From NCBI GenBank assembly GCA_002077045.2, contig KZ111144.1, positions 383,217 through 394,004 of the forward strand: 10,788 bases of DNA. Direction: 5' to 3'. Every line of letters begins with the position of its first letter. The first letter of the stretch is position 1. Below the pieces are notes generated by a model. The model was not told the DNA's origin. It worked only from the letters and a program-made list of their open reading frames with translations, and searched no databases. This DNA is from Rachicladosporium sp. CCFEE 5018. Taxonomy: Eukaryota; Ascomycota; Dothideomycetes; Cladosporiales; Cladosporiaceae. This document shows, in pieces, positions 1-9,280 of this stretch. A program made the translations under genes and the position numbers.

Positions 1-450
1 ACGTCCAGTCTCCCATACTTGTTCACAGCCTCGTCCACGACCCCAGCAACGTCCGCCTCTTCGCCCGCATCGACCTTCCGCGTGTGTATCTCGACATCCG
101 GGTAAAGCGACTTGAGCTCGCGCTTGTGAACATCTAGATAGTCGGTCTGGTAGTCGCAAATGTAGATCGCCTTTGCGCCATTTCGGGCGAATTGGTGGAC
201 TGTTGCACGGCCAATTCCTTGCGGCGAGTTGGCGCCAGTGACGATTATGACTTTGCCGGCGACGCTACTAAAGGAGAGTGAGTAATCTAGTCGCAAGGAA
301 AGGCGAGATCGAAGCTTACGGCCCTACGTCGTCCTTCGCGATCTTCGGTATCCGGTTTATGTTCTCAAAGGTGCCAAAGTCCGAGGGTTTGGGAGGGTTT
401 ACGAGCTGTTCGCTGAGGGCTGCGAGACGGGCTTTCGGGGCGGAAGACAT
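1..450 (-). CDS. Short-chain dehydrogenase/reductase, 5' part (two exons, runs off left edge)
   Basis: This is an NAD(P)-dependent oxidoreductase of the SDR family; its substrate is unknown. The ATG is at 450-448 in a good context (CAACATG). Exon 1 is 320-450, a 52-base intron (GTAAGC...TTTAG) occupies 268-319, and exon 2 runs from 267 to the left edge, giving 132 complete codons. The spliced protein has a 44-residue N-terminal extension, then the first Rossmann strand (VAGKVIIVTGA), the cofactor motif TGANSPQGIG (Gly55, Gly61, Gly63), and strand 2 ending in CDY. Asp82 at that place suggests preference for NAD over NADP (family knowledge). VDA at 109-111 fits the adenine-binding position. The NAG motif, catalytic Ser and YxxxK lie outside the window. 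The N-terminal extension plus TGANSP-GIG pattern resembles an uncharacterised group of fungal SDRs, from memory. The family call is firm; the specific function is not. Confidence 0.9.
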
Positions 451-945
451 GTTGAGGGAAGAACAAAGACGATTTGATATAGGAGATAAACTTACTTTGC
501 GCAGTGCGTATAGAGCTCTACATGGTATATGCCATTGGTGATTGTATCGGAGGAGTGAGAGCTGAAGCTGAGGGCGTTGCCTCGGCTAGAATTCACAGCA
601 CGTTAAACATTGGTCGAAGACGCAAAATGGATCGCAACGTGTGAGAGGAACAAGTGCCTGAGGTATGGAAGCCAGCTGATATAGAAAATCGGCAATGGAA
701 TACATTCATAGCTCCTCATCATGTCCACGCATGCGTTTCACCCAAAGTCGGCCATCCCACATGTATCACATGTCTCCTCTAGACTACCATCCTACCCCTG
801 CATGCGGCACCTCACTGTGCGCGAGCGACTAACTCCACGGTTGCGTTCAACGCAGTCCCTGACGTTTCGAGTACCCGATCTCAGGCAGCCCATGCCTCGT
901 TGATTCTCGTTATCGTGCGGGGACGGCCGACTTCTTGACCGTCGG
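451..945. other. Intergenic stretch, no supported gene
   Basis: This holds the upstream region of the SDR gene and the 3' flank of the small Ser/Thr-rich gene. The short ATG frame at 721-903 on the plus strand has no protein-like character. I see no clear TATA element, tRNA arm or repeat beyond the short uORF noted separately. Confidence 0.6.
518..535 (-). other. Short upstream ORF ahead of the SDR gene
   Basis: On the minus strand a five-codon frame (MAYTM, then TAG) contains two ATGs and ends 67 bases before the SDR start codon. It would be a uORF if the SDR transcript begins above 535, which the sequence does not show. A GTAAGT donor-like site lies between it and the SDR start at 490-495, but I found no suitable acceptor before the ATG. 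Confidence 0.25.
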
Positions 946-1483
946 TCATGGCGTGACCGTCGGACTGCTGATGGTGGCCAGTGCGGTCACCGTCGTATCG
1001 CTCTCTTGCACAACGGAGGTCGTCATCTGTGTGGAAGCCGATACCCTCAGGTTGTCGGAGACTCTCGTACTATTCCGGCACCGCGGCGACGTGGCGCTTA
1101 GTCTTCTCATAAACTTCACTTCATCATCGTAACTTCGTTTCGTCTCGTAAGATCAGGTACTCCAGACCGGTCTGCTCCGTGGCTGTGGTCTGATTGTTTC
1201 TGTGTGCAGCCACTCACGACTTCCTCCGGAGCGAGAAGCCTCTCAGCCTCGTCTTGATCGGAGCCATATGAGGTGAAGTAGGGGATTGCGTTTTAGATGC
1301 CCCGTGTTGCTGGTCTCGTTTCGCGTCCATGGACTGTCCAGAGCCTTTGCGACTCTCACTGGACCTACTGCTAGTGGACTCCGAGCGCTGGCGAGTCTCG
1401 GCGAGTACAGCTTCCAAACTGACATTGTTGTGCGAGTAAGGCGCTGCGGTCGTGTCGAGCAGCTCGACGAACTTGGAAGGCAT
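946..1483 (-). CDS. Probable small Ser/Thr-rich basic protein, unknown function (two-exon model)
   Basis: I do not recognise this gene. The ATG at 1483-1481 sits in a good context (CAATCATGCC) with an in-frame TGA three codons upstream. The N-terminus is ordinary and protein-like (MPSKFVELLDTTAAPYSHNN, followed by VSLEAVLAETRQR); a Ser/Arg-rich stretch follows, ending in RLRGFSLRRKS. Read straight through, it stops at 1214 after 89 residues. However, that TGA lies inside a strong donor, TC|GTGAGT. Splicing an 85-base intron (1133-1217, acceptor CGAAG, possible branch CTTAC) joins exon 1 (1218-1483) in frame to exon 2 (946-1132). This adds SYDDEVKFMRRLS and a Ser/Thr-rich tail ending SSPTVTP, for 150 residues. 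Another acceptor 11 bases downstream would give a 19-residue tail instead. RRKS and RRLS resemble basophilic kinase sites (inference). No signal peptide or membrane segment is visible. Existence is likely; the exact 3' structure is uncertain. Confidence 0.45.
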
Positions 1484-2573
1484 GATTGCTCAATCGTTCA
1501 GTACTTGGATTCTCGATGTCTTCGCGCGTAGGGCTGGCAAAGTTTTGGGTGTTGATGTCCGGTCGATTAAAGAGGAAGGGTAAAGATCTCAACTGCAGAC
1601 TAGGAGTTTTACCGCCCCCTAGAGTATCCTAGACAGGCTATGAAACAGCAACAAAACACAGTGCACTCACATCAAACACAGAGCCAGGCCAGACAGGCGT
1701 CCCTAGAATTATATGCAGATCTCACACCACCTCGGCGCGGGTCACGAGCCAAACCCCGAGAAAACAACAAGGGCCACGCGACACCCATGGCCGCGTGCTC
1801 TGCTGCGTGAATGCCGAGAAGCCGACGCCGTGGTCGGAGAATACGTGGTTTTGATGGCGCATGTTCGGTCCCCTTCCTCTGTCAACTTTGGTGCCTGGCC
1901 GGTACAGTGCGGTGATGACGGTGATGATGTAAATTAGGGCAGAGAAGACGTGTCTTGCATGAGGAGTTTGGCAGAGTTTCGGGAGTTGTGCGAGGGTGTC
2001 GTAAAGAAGGGTCTACTGAGATCCACTGAAAATAGATGGAAGTTCTAGATCTCCGTGTTGGACGGCTGCGGATGTAAGGCGGTAAGGGCGGGCCGATGCT
2101 GGGATCCTTGAGCGCTTTTGGGTCGCTCACATTCGACGTTTGTTTACGTACGGGAAGCGGTAACGGGGAGCAGACGCTGAGGGTCTCAAGTACTGTGGGT
2201 GACCGCAGCTATCGTGGGAAACCATCTTGTATACTCTCACCTCTTCCGTCACTACCGTATATGGGTATCACAAATGACCGTCCTGTCCTTCCCTCCGTAT
2301 CATGTCTGCCCGCCAGTCATGCTAGTCATGCCTCTTATCCTCGTCTGCGTTAGCTCCGCCCACTTCTTGCAATTCCGAGCACGGCGCGTCGCATGAGCAG
2401 CGTCGACGAGCTTCGTCTCATGTGTCGCTCGAGGCGTGTTCCTGCCGCATGCAGTTGCCGGAATGTCAATACAGGCAGACCTGTCAGTGACGCGACTGCC
2501 CAGGTGATCCATAAACAAGCTCATTCATGATTCTGGCATCCGTGTTCAAAGTCCTTGATCGTTACAGCGTGGC
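1484..2573. other. Intergenic stretch between PKC1 and the small gene
   Basis: This should contain the 3' UTR of PKC1 and the promoter and 5' UTR of the small gene at 946-1483. A pyrimidine-rich minus-strand stretch around 1560-1590 is the kind seen near fungal transcription starts, and an AT-rich CATATAAT lies near 1708-1715. The short frames here are unconvincing; the one at 1882-2130 begins only at GTG and has a His/Arg/Pro-rich shadow-like composition. I see no gene, RNA or repeat of note. Confidence 0.55.
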
Positions 2574-5500
2574 TCATACAAAGTCCGCCGAGTACGAGAA
2601 CCCTCTGAACTCCTCCTGCATAGCCTGGCTCAACACTGTAGTTCAAAAGTCAGCATAATATCCTTTCTCGGACCCTCAAGGACATCGGACTTACCACTTT
2701 GCACCGGCGTCAGAACCGGCGTCACACTAGTGAATTCGCTGTCGAAATTACTCGTATCCGCTCGTCCCTTCACAGTCGGCACGAAAGGCGGCGCGCCCTT
2801 CTTGGCATAAACATCCTCCCACACCACGCCCCTAAAGAAGGCGTGGGACATGATTTCCTGCGCATCGGTAGGCCCACTTCCTAATCTCAACTCCGGCTCG
2901 CGCGTGAGCAATTTCTGCAAGATAGATACCGAGTCGCGTGCCATGTGAATCGGGTAGAGCGGCTCGTCGGCTAGAATAGCGTCGTAGATCTCGTCCTCGT
3001 CTTCGCCGCGGAAGGGCGATTGCTGGAGCAGCATTTGGTAGATCAGCACGCCGAAAGCCCACCAGTCGACCGCACGGCCGTACTTCTTGTCTAGCAGGAT
3101 CTCCGGGGCCATGAACTCAGGCGTACCACAGAATGTGGAGGTAGTAGACCCATACCACATGTCCTCCTTGCACAACCCGTAATCTGCGATCTTGATGTGT
3201 CCGTCAAGCGTGAGCATGATGTTGTCGAGTTTCAGATCGCGGTAGATGACGCCGTTTTCGTGCAGATACTTGAGCGCAAGGCAGACTTCGGCTGCGTAGA
3301 ATTGTGCGCGCTTGGTGCCGAACTGGCCGCGCTGGATGTGCAGCATGAGATCGCCACCCGCTATGTATTCCATGACGAAGTAGACTCTCGTCTCGGTCTG
3401 AAAGCAGGCGTGCAGATTAAGCAAGAAGGGGTGGCGTTCCTTGTTGGCGATGAGGAGGACGCGTTTCTCGGAGCGAACGGACTCGACTTCGTCGTTCTCG
3501 ATGATGAACTCTTTCTTAAGCACTTTGATGGCGTATAGCTGCTTGGTGGTCTTCGTCTCGGCGAGCATGACCTTTCCGAAGTTACCTTTGCCGAGCACGG
3601 CAAGGAAGTTGAAGTGGTCTAGGCCGATGCGGCGGCCAGTACCAGGTGTGGAAGCGGGAGGAGCGGCAGTACGTTTCTCGATCACTGGAGCTGTAATGTT
3701 AGGAGGCGGTTGTTGAGGTGGCGGTGACTGAGTTTGACGAGGCTCTGGCGTGGGCGGCTGTATCTGAGGAGGTGGCGGAATCTGCTGCTGATAAGGCGAC
3801 TTGATTGGTGGTGCAGGTGGCTGCATTTGTTGCTGTTGCTGGTAGTTGGGATAGCCGCTGACGGCAGCGTATGCCGAGGGATCGTACACTGGCTGCTGCT
3901 GTGGCGGCACATTTGGCATCTGCTTACTCTCCTTGTAACCATCGGCGTATGGACCCGAGGGCCTAGCCTGGTGACCTTGTTGGTAGTCAGTAGATCCACG
4001 ATTGTACCCTGGTCGTGAGTCCGGTACAGGCGTCCGCTTGCCTGCAAGAGCAGCAGTTGCGGCGGCTGCGGCAGCAGAAGCCTGCGACGACTGTACTCTG
4101 TTCGGCGGCGGACGATGCTGGCTTTCAGGTGATGACGGTACACTGCCACTCGCCATAGAAGCTCTCGCCGCATCCAGCGACGAAGCTCCACCGGGGCCAT
4201 ATGAGCTCGTCCTCGGCGGCTGCTCATACTGATCAGAGTGCCTCTCCTTCCCACTGCCGTACGAGAACGGCCTCTCCCCTCGATCATCAAGCTGCTGTGA
4301 CTGTGCAGGACGACTGTCTGGTCCGGGCGCGAAGCTCTGGAGCTGCGGTGGCGGAGTCGGCCTTGAAGCAGCGGGCGCCGGCCTCAGCCTAGTGCTATTC
4401 TGCAGCATCCTGCCCTTCATACCTCTCAACTCAGCCAAGATCTGGTTGGCAGCCTCCATACTCATACCGCAGAAGTCGGGTACGAAATGCACGCAATTGG
4501 CGTGGCACGTGAGGCCGCACTCTTTGCACTTCCTGGGCTGAGTACGCCCAAGCGGAAGCATGTATCCGCAGTGGCAACACCAATTTGCTCCCATGTTCGA
4601 GAACGTATCGAACCGATGCGGAATACGATGGTTGATCTTCTCCTCGTCCGGGTCGGTCTCGGCATTCGACTTGCTGATACACTTCGTCACGACCTTCTGG
4701 TAGCAGTCCTTGTGGCAAGTATAGTTGCAGTCCGCGCACTGCATGCCTGCAGTGTACTTCAGGAACCCACCACAGTAAGCACAGCGCATGATGCTGTAGA
4801 AGTTCTGCAGCGAGAACTTGTGCCCATACTGCTCGATGACATCTTCCTTCTTCTGTCGTACAGCACCTTTACGACCGAGACCAACATCGAAGGTCTTGCG
4901 GCCAGGAGTGGCTTTGTTGAAGCCGAGTGTGATCTGTATACGACCAACAGGCTCAAGAGAGAACCACGCATCGGCGTATACAGGACCGGTCTGCGCATTG
5001 AGGCCGGAGCCGGGTGGTCCTCCGGCAGAGCTTGGCACCGTGCCTTGGGCGCCAGGAGGCGGTTGGAACTGTGGACTGCCATCCGCCATCTTATCAGCAG
5101 ACACCCAGCCCGCCTGGTTGAATTCAGCCTCCACCCTCTTTCTCCTCAGCTCGTCAACCAGATCGGCAATCCGGATCCAGCAGAGTCCAATGGGCACAGC
5201 ATGCTCTCCAGACCTGTCGTAGACCGTAAATTCGATCTCGTTGGCCTTGTCTACATCAAACTCATGCAGCTCATCCGGCCATCGATCGGTCCTTGTTGCC
5301 TTGGTCCTCCCCTTGAACACATCTTCGACCTTCATGATGACGAAGGTCTCCGGCCCACGCTGAAACCGCCCAGTGGAAGCATGATCCACATCAGCCACCG
5401 CATGTATCTTGACAGACAGATGACCACTCAAGGGCTTGCGCTGCGTCGGGACATCGAGACTATCGTCGTCCGCGGCATCGGCAAAGTCGACAACATGCAG

Positions 5501-6228
5501 ATCCTCGTATCGGCGTAGCGCCTGCTTGAGCAGCTGTATCTTCTGATTGCTCTCCACTCTCTTACCCTCGGCATCTGCTCTGCTCTTGCGATCGCCCTCC
5601 ATTTGGTAGAGCTTGACCATTTTCTCGATGCCGTCTTTGTACTGCTTCTCCACACTGAGCTTGAACTCGATTTGTGACAGCATAAGCTGGATACGCGGTC
5701 CGAGATGTGGCGTGTCGTATTTGATGAGGTCTGCATCATAGTCAGTAGGAAATCCTCGAAGCAACACCAGCGCATGCCATGTTCACCCAGTTTGCTGTAA
5801 TTCGGCCGCTGCCTCGGCGTCCGCTCGGGCGCACCGCCAACGGGTCTGGGCGGTATCAAACCCTCTCCAGCTCTATCACCATAGCCAGGTTGCGTATACC
5901 CGCCTTGCTGCTGCCTTCCCTGCTGCCCACCTCCATGCATCGGCGGCGGCGGTCCTCCAGCACCGCCACCACCTGCTCCAGGGCCTCCGTTGCCAAGTCC
6001 CATCTGGCCCACACCAGATCCAACCATCCGCGTTTTGATGTCTTGCAGCGTTTGCTCGAAGTACGCGATATTTCTGCGAGCATCGCGGATCTGAGATTCG
6101 ACGCGCGAGTTCACAGCTGGATTGTTCGTCGCTTGCCGCATCTGATTCGCGGCGTTGATAATGACTTTCTCGCGCTCGATCTTGCGGAGCAGCTCTTGCA
6201 TGGCCGTGTCATCGCCGTTGTTCGCCAT
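2574..6228 (-). CDS. PKC1: Protein kinase C-like kinase of the cell wall integrity pathway, complete, three exons
   Basis: This Ser/Thr kinase acts downstream of the GTPase Rho1 and upstream of the Bck1-Mkk-Slt2 MAP kinase cascade at sites of wall growth (family knowledge). Exons are 5787-6228, 2695-5730 and 2574-2635; introns are 56 bases (CTGAC branch, ATGCAG end) and 59 bases (GTAAGT, CTGAC, CTACAG). The start is the first in-frame ATG (MANNGDD), and the product is 1179 aa, normal for fungi. Domains in order: HR1a about 8-68; Gly/Pro/Gln linker; HR1b about 150-230; C2 about 250-420, without the Asp-rich calcium loops; pseudosubstrate RKGAVRQKK about 434-442 with Ala in the Ser/Thr place; C1a 451-498 and C1b 519-568, both with the full His/Cys zinc sets; Pro/Gln-rich linker 595-847; kinase from 854. 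Visible kinase residues: GKGNFG 861-866, Lys883, Glu902, YRDLKLDN (Asp979), ADYG in place of DFG, activation-loop Thr1013, APE, turn-motif TPVLTP and hydrophobic motif FRGFSY (1169-1174). DYG is, as I recall, usual in fungal PKC1. Confidence 0.97.
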
Positions 6229-6819
6229 GATTGCGGTATGAGTGATCAATCACCGCGGCGGCGGGTGATATGGGTTCCGCGTCGTTACAGCAGTGAGTCT
6301 CGTTGACACTTCCCCGCCGGGTTGACCTCGATAGCCGCTTAGAATAGAGTCAAACAGAATACAGTGTAGCAAATATGCCTCACTCCCCAATCAGCCAGTG
6401 CCGTACGGCGAAGTCGCCCTCCCCCAAATCGGGCACACAAAAACACCCCTCACACGAGAACCAACAACTTCCCTATTCTTCCAAGACTCTGCTGAGCTTA
6501 GCAACACATCTTCCCGTCGTATCAGAGAGACAAGCACGTGCCGTGGCGGGCGTGAGGCGAATGTCGTCGTAAGTGGAGCGCTGGAGCTGGAATGAAGTTG
6601 GCCTGTCGATTGCGTGGGCTCCACTGTGCTGGACGCAACTCTCGCGGACTAGTGCCAATATTTCCTGACCCCGCGGACGCCGTACGATAGCGATATGCCG
6701 CAATGTTGCTGCTGCGAGTCACACGTGCAAATCGACCTGGGTGAGCTGCCTACAGTAGGCTATATCACGGTGTATGGAATCAATTGGAGGCGATTCCACT
6801 ATTTGCCTCGTCTCGGTGT
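6229..6819. other. PKC1 upstream region, no supported gene
   Basis: This region should hold the promoter and 5' leader of PKC1. Several overlapping short frames exist on both strands (for example 6375-6572 and 6398-6595 on plus), but they overlap one another and have no convincing composition. I see no clear TATA element. Confidence 0.5.
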
Positions 6820-7113
6820 TCACTCCACGCGTCGTGTCACTTCGAACTTGTTGTTGGGAAAGTGGAGGGGTGTGATGTCAGCGCAGAGGATATGGTTGCC
6901 ATTGACGATAAAGTCTGTTCGTTTTTCGGTCGGTTCGCGCTCATCCTTAGAGGTCAAACATCCTGTTGATCCCCAGTCGATGCTTCGAACCTCTGGGAAA
7001 GCTTGCACGAAGATGTTCTCCGATAGTGCAGGCCAGGTAGTGAATTTATATCTATATCCTGACGATGGTGTTGGACTCCAGTCTAATGAGCATGGTGAAC
7101 TCGAAGCATGCGG
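6820..7113 (-). other. Orphan 97-residue open frame without ATG, possible exon or gene remnant
   Basis: A minus-strand frame is open from a TAA at 7114-7116 to a TGA at 6820-6822 and contains no ATG. Its composition is protein-like, with charged and aromatic residues spread evenly, for example YRYKFTTWPALSENIF followed later by TEKRTDFIVNGNHILCADI and ending HFPNNKFEVTRRVE. Codon choice in the second half favours C at third positions (ATC GTC AAC CTC TGC GAC). It starts only 16 bases beyond the stop of the LYC1-like gene, leaving no room for a first exon of its own. It could be a decayed gene fragment, an exon of a longer alternative transcript, or chance. The overlapping plus-strand ATG frame at 6695-7117 (140 codons) looks less natural. 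I recognise no family. Confidence 0.25.
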
Positions 7114-7129
7114 TTAGGCGCTTCAGCTT

Positions 7130-8379
7130 TCAACACCACCCAAACTTCTCACTACACACCCAGTCCACATCCTCTCCACTCCCCTCACCATACCACCTCA
7201 GACTGCAGATGCTTTCCTTCTCCCTCGCCACCACCTTCGTCTCAGGTATCACTGCATTCGCAGCCTCAAGTGCAAGTGCAGTAGGATTCCAGAGCTCCAC
7301 GTGCTGCATGTGCCAGTCCTTCGCCTCCCTCTGCGCGGCAACAAGCAGGGCAGAGATCTGCTGGACAACATTGTCTTTCCCTGCATGGCCATTCATTTGT
7401 GACTGGGAAGTCGAGGATCCAGCAGCAGCAAAGCTATCGTATGCTGCATCTTCGACCACGAGTCTGAGTATGTGCAGTGTATCGTCAGCCTTCTCGCTGG
7501 GATTCGTCCACACTTTCGTCCAGATACACCACGCCCGCTTGCCTTCCTCAGTGCCGACAATCGCACCTTTGATCGTAGGATTCCGTGAGTGGAGTTCCTT
7601 GGCGATGAAGTCTTCACGTGCGTGATGCCAGTCGAAGGTTCGAAGGTCGGGGAGGAGAGTTACGGTAGTCTTGGGAGTGTCCAGGGCAGCCAATCGAGTG
7701 CGTAGAAGCGTCTCATCTGCGTCACACAGAGGTGCAAGGTCCGTAGCCTTTAGTGGTGTTGTCTCTGGCAGACCGGTGAGTCTAGCACTTGACTCAGCAG
7801 GCAAAGCAATATGCGAGGAAGGCATCGCTTTCCACCCTCTCGCAGCGTAGAAGTTCTATACCCAGCATCAGCACTCCATCCACATATCCTGCAAAGTACA
7901 GCTCAACTCACCTTCCCGATATCACTCCACAGCGCACTGAAAGCTACCTTCTGCCCCTCACCCTTACCCCAGCCCTCCAACCTCTCTCCTAACAACTCCA
8001 TCATCCGTCCCGCATACCCTCTTCCTCGCCTACTCTCCTCACAAAACACACTCGCAACGCCATGCGCCACAACCTCGATCACCTCGCCCTTTCCAGGCTT
8101 GACAAGCGCTCGCTTGCGTATGCTCTCACAGCCACACAGGACCCTCCGCTCTGAGCTTCCAGGTGGTGTGTGAACGAGCATCCAGGCTGTGAGGCCATTG
8201 TCGCGGGTCAAATCTTGGGTCAGGAGGAGTGCTTCGCGCTTGAAGTAGGCGTCTAGGGAGAGGGCGCCGCGCCATTCGACGCTGTTGGCGTGTGTTTGGG
8301 CTAGATTCTCTTTGGGGGTTGCGACTACGAGGGATATTTCTGGCGAAGCAGCGTCTGGCAACGAGGTAGACATAGTCAT
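7130..8379 (-). CDS. LYC1-like GNAT-family N-acetyltransferase, complete, two exons
   Basis: This probably transfers acetyl from acetyl-CoA to an amine. In Yarrowia lipolytica the family member LYC1 acetylates the N6 of free lysine, the first step of lysine breakdown; applying that here is inference. Exon 1 is 7912-8379, a 56-base intron (GTGAGT...GGTATAG) is 7856-7911, and exon 2 is 7130-7855, giving 397 aa, close to the family's usual size as I recall. The intron falls inside the hallmark stretch: WSDIGK joins to NFYAARGWKAMPSSHIALP. The acetyl-CoA loop is SRRGRGYAGRMM (116-127), and FYAARGW (158-164) is the late GNAT motif. The C-terminal half, from about residue 200 to the end at KFGWC, is a lineage-specific domain. 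The start chosen is the first ATG after an in-frame stop (GCCATGACTATG); a second ATG follows two codons later. No targeting signal or PTS1 is evident. The RBR gene lies upstream and divergent. Confidence 0.85.
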
Positions 8380-8812
8380 GGCGGGTATGATTCTGCTCAG
8401 GGTGGGATGACGGGATGTGTACAGTGCGCGGAAGGCACTTTGAAGCGGTCTTGAATGAGAGAGCAATGGTCAAACATTCTTCGTGATGTGGATATGTTGC
8501 AAGGACATGAGTCTAGGGCGTGTCTATTCAGGAAGGTCCCCGCCATTGGTGTGTATCGAGGACATCTCTCGACGTTCCCCCATACCAAACGCGTGTACTC
8601 CGTAACATCATGCTATGTCCTCGTCTGGAGTGCATGTGATAGCTCGCATCGCTCTGTACGAGGCAGTCAGCCTGGCATGAGCTACAGCTCGTACAGCGGC
8701 GGGCACAGGCTGCTCTTCGTCAATACCATTGTCTTGAGGGGCAGAAGCCTAATGGTCCCAACGATGTGGTTTCAGCCTTGCGTGAGGCTTTCACCGGAAG
8801 GGCCGCACGAGG
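8380..8812. other. Promoter-side region of the LYC1-like gene, no supported gene
   Basis: The plus-strand ATG frame 8455-8841 (128 codons) has no recognisable motif and a composition typical of non-coding sequence, so I do not call it. A short inverted repeat lies at 8654-8696 and is listed separately. The region presumably contains LYC1-like promoter elements that I cannot pinpoint. Confidence 0.45.
8654..8696. repeat. Perfect 9-base inverted repeat with a nested hairpin
   Basis: CTGTACGAG at 8654-8662 is repeated in inverted form as CTCGTACAG at 8688-8696. The spacer contains a second inverted repeat, GAGCT-AC-AGCTC, at 8679-8690, which overlaps the right arm of the first, so the two folds would exclude each other. 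It may be a protein-binding dyad, an RNA hairpin, or chance in a stretch this long. Confidence 0.4.
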
Positions 8813-8983
8813 CTACACCGCAGGAGCGACTTTCATCTTGACCAGTTTGATTTGAGTCTCTTCACGACACAAGTCGCCCTCCCACTCTTCGCAAGGACCC
8901 TCGAACCTTGTTACATTCTTCACTGACTGACTCCAGACGTTCATGCACTCCCGGACTCTCGACCACCATCTCGACAGACCCAT
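8813..8983 (-). CDS. Possible 56-residue small protein, very tentative
   Basis: A minus-strand ATG at 8983 opens a 56-codon frame beginning MGLSRWWSRVREC and ending at a TAG after KMKVAPAV. It has three Cys, three Trp and many charged residues, but no signal peptide. A consensus TATAAAAG lies on the same strand about 140 bases upstream. Against it, three ATGs with immediate stops lie between that element and the start, and a second minus-strand frame over the same bases is also open and looks about as natural. It may be a spurious frame or the last exon of a small gene. Confidence 0.18.
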   Translation of the reverse strand: MGLSRWWSRVRECMNVWSQSVKNVTRFEGPCEEWEGDLCREETQIKLVKMKVAPAV

Positions 8984-9124
8984 ACACTTCGGCGACAGCT
9001 CCGCAAACACTTTCTACACTACCACAGCATTGCTGGTGAACAATTCTGCACGCCCTAGGTCATGAACCCGAGCACTTGTCTCACCACATGAAGGACTGCC
9101 AGACAGTGAAGCTGGACTTCACCC

Positions 9125-9132
9125 CTTTTATA
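9125..9132 (-). promoter_or_regulatory. TATA-box-like element TATAAAAG
   Basis: A consensus TATAAAAG followed by GGG reads on the minus strand, about 150 bases before the RBR start codon but pointing away from it. It could drive minus-strand transcription toward the small frame at 8813-8983 or toward the LYC1-like gene. On the plus strand the same bases give only a weak TTTATATC. Confidence 0.35.
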
Positions 9133-9280
9133 TCAGGTCTCAGGCACCGCGGAGCTCCACACACCAGTCATTCCTCCGACTTGAACAACAGCAGTCCCAA
9201 CGCTCTCTCCATACATTCATAGACTGCTGCGTCCTCTACTATCGTTACACTGTGTGCATTGACCTACAGCCAGCTACAAC

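Noticed and set aside
936..995. Direct repeats of TGACCGTCGG (936-945, 954-963) and a diverged third copy near 986
   Set aside because: There are only two exact copies, and they fall at or beside the end of a Ser/Thr/Val-rich coding tail, where low-complexity codons explain them better than a regulatory array.
1882..2130. 82-codon minus-strand frame
   Set aside because: It has no ATG (begins at GTG), and its C-terminal half is a His/Arg/Pro-rich, non-natural composition.
3682..4290. 202-codon minus-strand frame overlapping the PKC1 linker
   Set aside because: It is the out-of-frame reading of the Pro/Gln-rich linker and consists mostly of Arg, Ser, Leu and His; it is a shadow.
4487..5518. 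343-codon open frame on the plus strand, antisense to PKC1
   Set aside because: It lies wholly within the PKC1 exon, opposite the C2 and C1 domains. The long openness follows from PKC1 codon bias, and the translation shows no domain or natural composition.
6695..7117. 140-codon ATG frame on the plus strand
   Set aside because: The minus-strand frame over the same bases reads more like protein; this one begins with a run of Cys and shows no domain.
7055..7132. Stop-codon read-through of the LYC1-like gene adding a C-terminal tail
   Set aside because: The context is TGA AAG, not the leaky TGA CTA known in fungi, and the 25-codon extension ends without a peroxisomal PTS1 signal.
8455..8841. 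128-codon ATG frame on the plus strand between the divergent genes
   Set aside because: It has no recognisable motif, signal peptide or coding-like codon pattern, and it overlaps the expected promoter of the LYC1-like gene.
8888..8912. tRNA T-arm-like sequence (GGTTCGAGG) on the minus strand
   Set aside because: The possible stem CAAGG/CCTTG encloses a nine-base loop rather than seven, and no acceptor, D or anticodon arms lie around it.
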